DNA of 28,135 bases, from the NCBI GenBank assembly GCA_025358395.1, contig JANYJT010000219.1:1-28135 (forward strand), written 5' to 3'. Position numbers and translations under genes: made by a program. This document shows, piece after piece, positions 24,101 through 28,135 of this stretch (the first letter of the stretch is position 1; each line of letters opens with the position of its first letter). The notes below the pieces were generated by a model that saw only the letters and a list, made by a program, of their open reading frames with translations, ran no database searches and had not been told where the DNA came from. This DNA is from Bacteroidia bacterium. GTDB taxonomy: Bacteria; Bacteroidota; Bacteroidia; Bacteroidales; Prolixibacteraceae.

Positions 24101-25783
24101 TCAGACCAATTTTTTATAACGTATTCTGTGAGGAGCGGCATCGCCCAAGCGTTTTTTCTTGTTTTCCTCGTATTCTGAATAGCTTCCTTCAAAGAAATAT
24201 ATTTGAGAATCGCCTTCAAAAGCCAAAATATGTGTGGCGATCCTGTCTAAAAACCATCGATCGTGGGAGATGACCACGCAACATCCGGCGAAGCTGTCCA
24301 GACCTTCTTCAAGCGCCCGCAAGGTGTTTACGTCAATGTCGTTGGTAGGCTCATCGAGGAGCAACACATTCGCTCCGGATTTTAAGGTAAGCGCAAGATG
24401 AAGTCTGTTTCTTTCACCACCGGATAATACACCGCACTTTTTCTCCTGGTCAGAACCGCTGAAATTGAATTTTGAGACGAAAGCCCTGGCATTGATCATT
24501 CTGCCGCCTACCATCACTTCATCTGTTCCACCCGACAATACCTGATAAACTGTTTTGTCATTGTCAATTTCCGCGTGAGATTGATCCGCGTAACCGATCT
24601 TCACTGTTTCTCCTACCGTGAAGGTTCCGGAATCAGACGTTTCCATGCCCATGATCATCTTGAACAGGGTGGTTTTACCGGCTCCATTGGGTCCGATAAC
24701 ACCCACAATACCATTTGGGGGCAAGGTGAAGTTGAGATTCTCGAATAACAATCTGTCCCCATATCCTTTGGAGACATTTTCGGCCAGAATGACTTTGTCG
24801 CCCAACCGTGGACCATTGGGAATAAAGAGTTCGAGTTTATCTTCTTTCTGTTTTACATCTTCATTCAGCAGTTTTTCATAGGCACCCAATCTGGCCTTCG
24901 ATTTGGCCTGTCTGGCCTTGGGACTCATGCGCACCCACTCAAGCTCCCTTTCGAGGGTTTTGCGTCGCTTGGAGACCCCTTTCTCCTCCATCTCCAGGCG
25001 TTTCTGTTTCTGCTCGAGCCAGCTGGAATAATTTCCTTTCCATGGAATGCCTTCACCACGGTCGAGTTCAAGAATCCAACCTGCCACGTTGTCCAGGAAA
25101 TAGCGGTCGTGGGTAATACAGATCACCGTGCCCGGATACTGTTGCAAGTGCTGTTCCAGCCAGTCGATCGACTCGGCATCCAGATGGTTGGTTGGCTCAT
25201 CCAGGAGTAGAATATCGGGTTGCTTCAACAACAATCTGCACAAGGCTACCCTGCGGCGTTCGCCTCCGGAGAGAATAGATACAGGTGTATCACCATCCGG
25301 ACAGCGCAAGGCATCCATGGCTCTTTCCAGCTTGTTGTCGAGGTTCCAGGCATCCGTCGCATCTATTTTCTCCTGCAATTTGGCTTGTCGGTCCATCAGT
25401 TTGTCCATCTTGTCGGCATCTTCATACACTTCGGGCAATCCAAACTGCAAATTGATATTTTCGAACTCAGAAAGCAGGTCAACGATCTCTTGTGCCCCTT
25501 CCTGAACGATGCCCATCACAGTTTTGGCAGGATCTAAAAGGGGATCTTGCGAAAGATGACCCACAGTGTAACCGGGTGAGAAGGCCAGTTCTCCGTTGAA
25601 ATCTTTCTCAATCCCGGCAATTATTTTCAGTAAAGTTGATTTACCCGAACCGTTCAATCCGATGATGCCAATTTTGGCTCCAAGATAGAAGGAGAGTGAA
25701 ATGTCTTTAATGACTTGTTTTTGAGGCGGGTAGGTTTTACTCACCTTGTACATTGAAAATATAATCTGTTTATCGTCGGCCAT
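24101..25783 (-). CDS. ettA: Energy-dependent translational throttle protein EttA (ABC-F)
   Basis: A ribosome-associated ABC-F ATPase that binds the E site and gates the first peptide bond according to ATP level. 560 residues, the standard EttA length. Two ABC domains: the first with GIIGLNGSGKSTLLKIIAG, LSGGERRRVALCRLLLKQPD and LLLDEPTNHLDAESIDWLEQ; then the linker (P-site tRNA interaction motif, rich in Arg/Lys/Glu, around KRRKTLERELEWVRMSPKAR); then the second with GVIGPNGAGKTTLFKMIMG, LSGGERNRLHLALTLK and LLLDEPTNDIDVNTLRALEE. ATG 25783 gives MADDKQIIFSMYKVSKTY; an upstream start at 25819 would add 12 atypical residues. It is a single gene, divergent from the small membrane protein. Confidence 0.95.
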   Translation of the reverse strand: MADDKQIIFSMYKVSKTYPPQKQVIKDISLSFYLGAKIGIIGLNGSGKSTLLKIIAGIEKDFNGELAFSPGYTVGHLSQDPLLDPAKTVMGIVQEGAQEIVDLLSEFENINLQFGLPEVYEDADKMDKLMDRQAKLQEKIDATDAWNLDNKLERAMDALRCPDGDTPVSILSGGERRRVALCRLLLKQPDILLLDEPTNHLDAESIDWLEQHLQQYPGTVICITHDRYFLDNVAGWILELDRGEGIPWKGNYSSWLEQKQKRLEMEEKGVSKRRKTLERELEWVRMSPKARQAKSKARLGAYEKLLNEDVKQKEDKLELFIPNGPRLGDKVILAENVSKGYGDRLLFENLNFTLPPNGIVGVIGPNGAGKTTLFKMIMGMETSDSGTFTVGETVKIGYADQSHAEIDNDKTVYQVLSGGTDEVMVGGRMINARAFVSKFNFSGSDQEKKCGVLSGGERNRLHLALTLKSGANVLLLDEPTNDIDVNTLRALEEGLDSFAGCCVVISHDRWFLDRIATHILAFEGDSQIYFFEGSYSEYEENKKKRLGDAAPHRIRYKKLV

Positions 25784-25881
25784 TTTTATGCTTTTAAAAT
25801 ATTTTGCAAAATTCGTCATTTCTGATGAAACGGCAATGCGAAATTGAATCCATTTTTACAAATCGACTTATTGAATTTGCC

Positions 25882-25914
25882 TTGATGACTTGATTGTTTT
25901 TTATGCTAAATTTG
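25882..25914 (+). promoter_or_regulatory. Promoter of the small membrane-anchored protein gene
   Basis: TTG (25882-25884), a 22-nt spacer and the exact -7 box TAAATTTG (25907-25914). Transcription would begin near 25920, which excludes the in-frame ATG at 25903 and supports ATG 25945 as the start. Confidence 0.55.
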
Positions 25915-25944
25915 GATTACAGTGAATGTCTAAATTCCGACCAA

Positions 25945-26310
25945 ATGAAAAAGTTTTTATCGCGCTTATTGATTGTGATCGTCCTTTTAGTTGGTTCGTT
26001 TGTCTACTTGAAGTATTTCTATACGTACAGCGAAGGTTACCGTGCCGGATTGTTGCAGAAATTTTCAAGCAGAGGAACCATTTTTAAAACCTATGAAGGT
26101 GAAATTATTTTGAGCAGCGTTCAAACGACTGCCAACATGACCATTGCATCAGAGAAGTTTTTCTTCTCTGTGACACAGGAAGATGTAGCCAGGAAAATCG
26201 AGAAATTGCAAGGGGAACATGTGGTTGTTCACTACACAGAGAAAAATGGAAGGCTTCCCTGGAAAGGGGATTCTCCCTATATTGTGGATAGCGTGACAGT
26301 CAAGAAATAG
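25945..26310 (+). CDS. Small membrane-anchored protein of unknown function
   Basis: 121 residues: short basic N-terminus (MKKFLSR), one transmembrane segment (about 8-27, LLIVIVLLVGSFVYLKYFYT), then a roughly 90-residue soluble domain. Conserved-looking features are YSEGYRAGLLQKFSSRGTIF, FKTYEGEIIL, FFFSVTQEDV and HYTEKNGRLPWKGDSPYIV. I recall similar short Bacteroidota proteins carrying the database label 6-phosphogluconate dehydrogenase, but there is no dinucleotide-binding motif and the length rules that enzyme out. The function is unknown. The gene has its own promoter and converges on the transglycosylase gene. Confidence 0.8.
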   Translation: MKKFLSRLLIVIVLLVGSFVYLKYFYTYSEGYRAGLLQKFSSRGTIFKTYEGEIILSSVQTTANMTIASEKFFFSVTQEDVARKIEKLQGEHVVVHYTEKNGRLPWKGDSPYIVDSVTVKK

Positions 26311-26385
26311 CGATTAGACGCCTGCCAGGTTCATCCCCCTTCAGCAGGAATGGTTAGGATCTGAGATTACAAGGTTTGAATTGCC

Positions 26386-28023
26386 TCAGGCTCTCTTCGG
26401 AATCTTTAGCTGCTGACCAGGATACAAGCCTCTGACGTTGCGGATGTTGTTAAATGCTCTGAGATCGGCGTCTGAGATGCCGGGAAATTTCTTGGCAATC
26501 GTGAACAGGCTGTCCCCACTCTGAACTGTATAGATAATATAATCTCCCGAAGAAGCCGATTCTCCTCCTGATTCTGCTGAGGCGACAGCACTCTTTGCAT
26601 CAGGGACTGCTGAAGTCTGACTGGCCAGGGTCTGTGTCTCAGCTTTTGGCTTCTCCAGAACAGCTTCTTTGCTTTTCAAGGACTTTCCGGGTACATAAAG
26701 CGTGATTCGCTGGCCAATATGGAGCGTCTTCTTGCGGATATCGTTCCATTCCTTAAGGTCATTCAATGAAACCCTGTACTTACTTGCTATTGAACCCAGG
26801 TTCTCGCCTGATTTAACAACATGAGTCACCTCTCTCATGCCATCACCTGAAGTGCTTTTCGTACCACGAACCCTTCCCTTAAGTGGAACGAGCATGTTGT
26901 TTGGAAAGTATTTGTCGCGGTTGAAAGCAAAAATCAGACTCTCTTTATCTATGTAAGATGAAATAGCTTCGGAAGGCAATTTTAGCAAATAAGGTTTTTC
27001 TGGTCTGGCGGGAATAATATCCCTGCGGTATTGTGGATTAAGCTGCCTTAACTCTTCGACGGAGATGTTCACCAAAGCGGAGATTTGTTCGAAATTCAAA
27101 TAATTGTGGATTTCAATGGTGTCGGTAACGGTCTTGAACTTAGGTTCTGCAGCAACCAAAAGGTGCTCCTTACCGTAATTCATTACATAGCTGGCGGCAA
27201 TAAATACAGGGATATATCCGCGCGTTTCCCTTGGCAGTGAATAGTAAATATCCCAGTAACTTTGCTTACCGCCGCTACGCCTGACCGCTTTGTTTATATT
27301 TCCCGGACCGCAGTTGTAGGCAGCAATGACTACATGCCAGTCACCATAAATGGCATAAAGGTCACGAAGGTATCTGGCGGCGGCATCCGATGCTTTAAAT
27401 GGATCATTCCGCTCGTCGATATAGGAATTTATTTCCAGTCCGTACAATTTTCCGGTTCCGATCATAAACTGCCACAGACCTGAGGCCCCAGCCCTGGACA
27501 AGGCTTTTGGATTGAGCGCAGATTCGATGATGGGTAGATATTTAAGTTCGTTGGGTAGTTGGTAACGCTCCAATGCTTCCTCAAAAATGGGGAAGTAGTA
27601 ATTGGAAAGACCTAACATATAGGCAGTCAGTTCACGTTTGCGAATGGTGTACAGGCCAATAAAATTTCTGACTGTCTCGTTATAAGGAAGAGGAAGGTAA
27701 GAGTTTATTGCCTGAAGACGGCTGATATACAATGAATCTGGCAGGTATGTTTTGATCTCTTCAGGCAGAGAATCAAATTCATTTTTATCGTAAGTGAAGG
27801 CATTTTTAATGTACCAGCAGTTCATGAGGGAATCCAGTTTGTCGGAAACCAGCATGTTTAAATTTTCATTTATAGCCTTGTCTGCCAGCTTATTGCCAAC
27901 AGAGTCGGTGCTCCATATTTTCTGCTCCTCTTCTGCTGTGATGGGCTTTGCAGGGACTTGTGCCATTGCAATCCAGGAGAAGGAGAGAAGTGTCAGGAAT
28001 ATAATGTTGAATTGTATTCTCAT
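26386..28023 (-). CDS. Membrane-bound lytic transglycosylase, MltD-like, with two LysM domains
   Basis: Cleaves peptidoglycan glycan strands in the periplasm. 545 residues: signal peptide (1-21, ending AMAQ, with no lipobox Cys, unlike E. coli MltD), an N-terminal helical part, then an SLT domain (about 140-300) with catalytic Glu167 in LKYLPIIESALNP, GASGLWQFM, and AAYNCGPGNINKAV. Two LysM repeats follow: about 402-446 (THVVKSGENLGSIASKYRVS) and 497-543 (YTVQSGDSLFTIAKKF), joined by an Ala/Ser/Glu-rich linker. It begins 14 nt after the stop of a barrel gene on the same strand, which suggests cotranscription. Confidence 0.93.
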   Translation of the reverse strand: MRIQFNIIFLTLLSFSWIAMAQVPAKPITAEEEQKIWSTDSVGNKLADKAINENLNMLVSDKLDSLMNCWYIKNAFTYDKNEFDSLPEEIKTYLPDSLYISRLQAINSYLPLPYNETVRNFIGLYTIRKRELTAYMLGLSNYYFPIFEEALERYQLPNELKYLPIIESALNPKALSRAGASGLWQFMIGTGKLYGLEINSYIDERNDPFKASDAAARYLRDLYAIYGDWHVVIAAYNCGPGNINKAVRRSGGKQSYWDIYYSLPRETRGYIPVFIAASYVMNYGKEHLLVAAEPKFKTVTDTIEIHNYLNFEQISALVNISVEELRQLNPQYRRDIIPARPEKPYLLKLPSEAISSYIDKESLIFAFNRDKYFPNNMLVPLKGRVRGTKSTSGDGMREVTHVVKSGENLGSIASKYRVSLNDLKEWNDIRKKTLHIGQRITLYVPGKSLKSKEAVLEKPKAETQTLASQTSAVPDAKSAVASAESGGESASSGDYIIYTVQSGDSLFTIAKKFPGISDADLRAFNNIRNVRGLYPGQQLKIPKRA

Positions 28024-28037
28024 GGTACAAAGATAAA

Positions 28038-28135
28038 TTAAAAGTTTAACGCGAAATTGATACCAATCACTTGCGGACCAATTCCGAAATTCATTGGCAT
28101 GGGCTCAACATGCATAGTCAGTTTGTCGCTGATGT
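28038..28135 (-). CDS. C-terminal end of an outer-membrane protein, 5' part outside the window
   Basis: The last 32 codons of a minus-strand gene ending at TAA (28040-28038). The readable peptide ISDKLTMHVEPMPMNFGIGP continues QVIGINFALNF, alternating polar and apolar residues and ending in Phe, like the last strands of a BAM-assembled beta-barrel. Too little is present to name the family. It is immediately upstream of the lytic transglycosylase. Confidence 0.6.
   Translation of the reverse strand, partial: ISDKLTMHVEPMPMNFGIGPQVIGINFALNF

Noticed and set aside
26311..26385. CCTGC/GCAGG inverted repeat between the small membrane protein gene and the transglycosylase gene
   Set aside because: Only 5 bp with a long loop and no T-run; likely chance.

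Overview
This window is an ordinary chromosomal stretch from a Bacteroidota bacterium, most likely of the Bacteroidales/Marinilabiliales type; I cannot name the genus. The evidence is several candidate promoters with the Bacteroidota -7 box TAnnTTTG, often with TTG about 20 nt upstream, together with weak Shine-Dalgarno sites, a split methylmalonyl-CoA mutase (small and large subunits), LpxK (so a Gram-negative outer membrane), a Bacteroidota-style Upp, and an sppA-lpxK-pnp gene order. I see no insertion sequence, phage, CRISPR array or rRNA.

Layout. 1-6326 (+): the 3' part of acetyl-CoA synthetase; a uracil permease that lacks its middle third; an HD-domain phosphohydrolase; a full-length MprF-type aminoacyl-phospholipid synthase/flippase; and, overlapping mprF by 4 nt, a VirJ/AcvB-like secreted hydrolase. 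6547-8144 (+): a small exported remnant of a haem-binding-domain protein and a MATE exporter. 8166-13115 (-): an alpha-L-fucosidase with a strong terminator, then a TPR/YaiO-type outer-membrane barrel gene followed 10 nt later by an LTA-synthase-like membrane phosphotransferase. 13246-17406 (+): mutA and mutB, the two subunits of methylmalonyl-CoA mutase. 17600-18118 (+): two identical tRNA-Glu(UUC) genes and rpsT. 18258-19675 (+): radC and upp. 19687-20175 (-): folK. 20250-23891 (+): sppA, lpxK and purine nucleoside phosphorylase. 24101-25783 (-): the ABC-F factor EttA. 25945-26310 (+): a small membrane-anchored protein. 26386-28135 (-): an MltD-like lytic transglycosylase preceded by the very end of an outer-membrane barrel gene.

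How the genes fit together. Central metabolism (acetate activation, propionate/succinate interconversion), nucleobase salvage (UraA, Upp, PNP) and envelope work (MprF with VirJ/AcvB, LTA-synthase-like with YaiO barrel, LpxK, SppA, MltD) dominate.

The points most worth a second look are: the exact in-frame loss of about 155 codons from uraA, which removes the substrate-binding region; a haem-binding-domain gene that keeps its C-terminal tail but has lost CxxCH; three genes whose stop codons lie inside short degenerate tandem repeats; the mprF-virJ pair, which looks like a make-and-break module for aminoacylated phospholipid; the TPR/YaiO barrel paired with an LTA-synthase-like enzyme; and a possible short RNA between pnp and ettA. 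No large undescribed system is evident.
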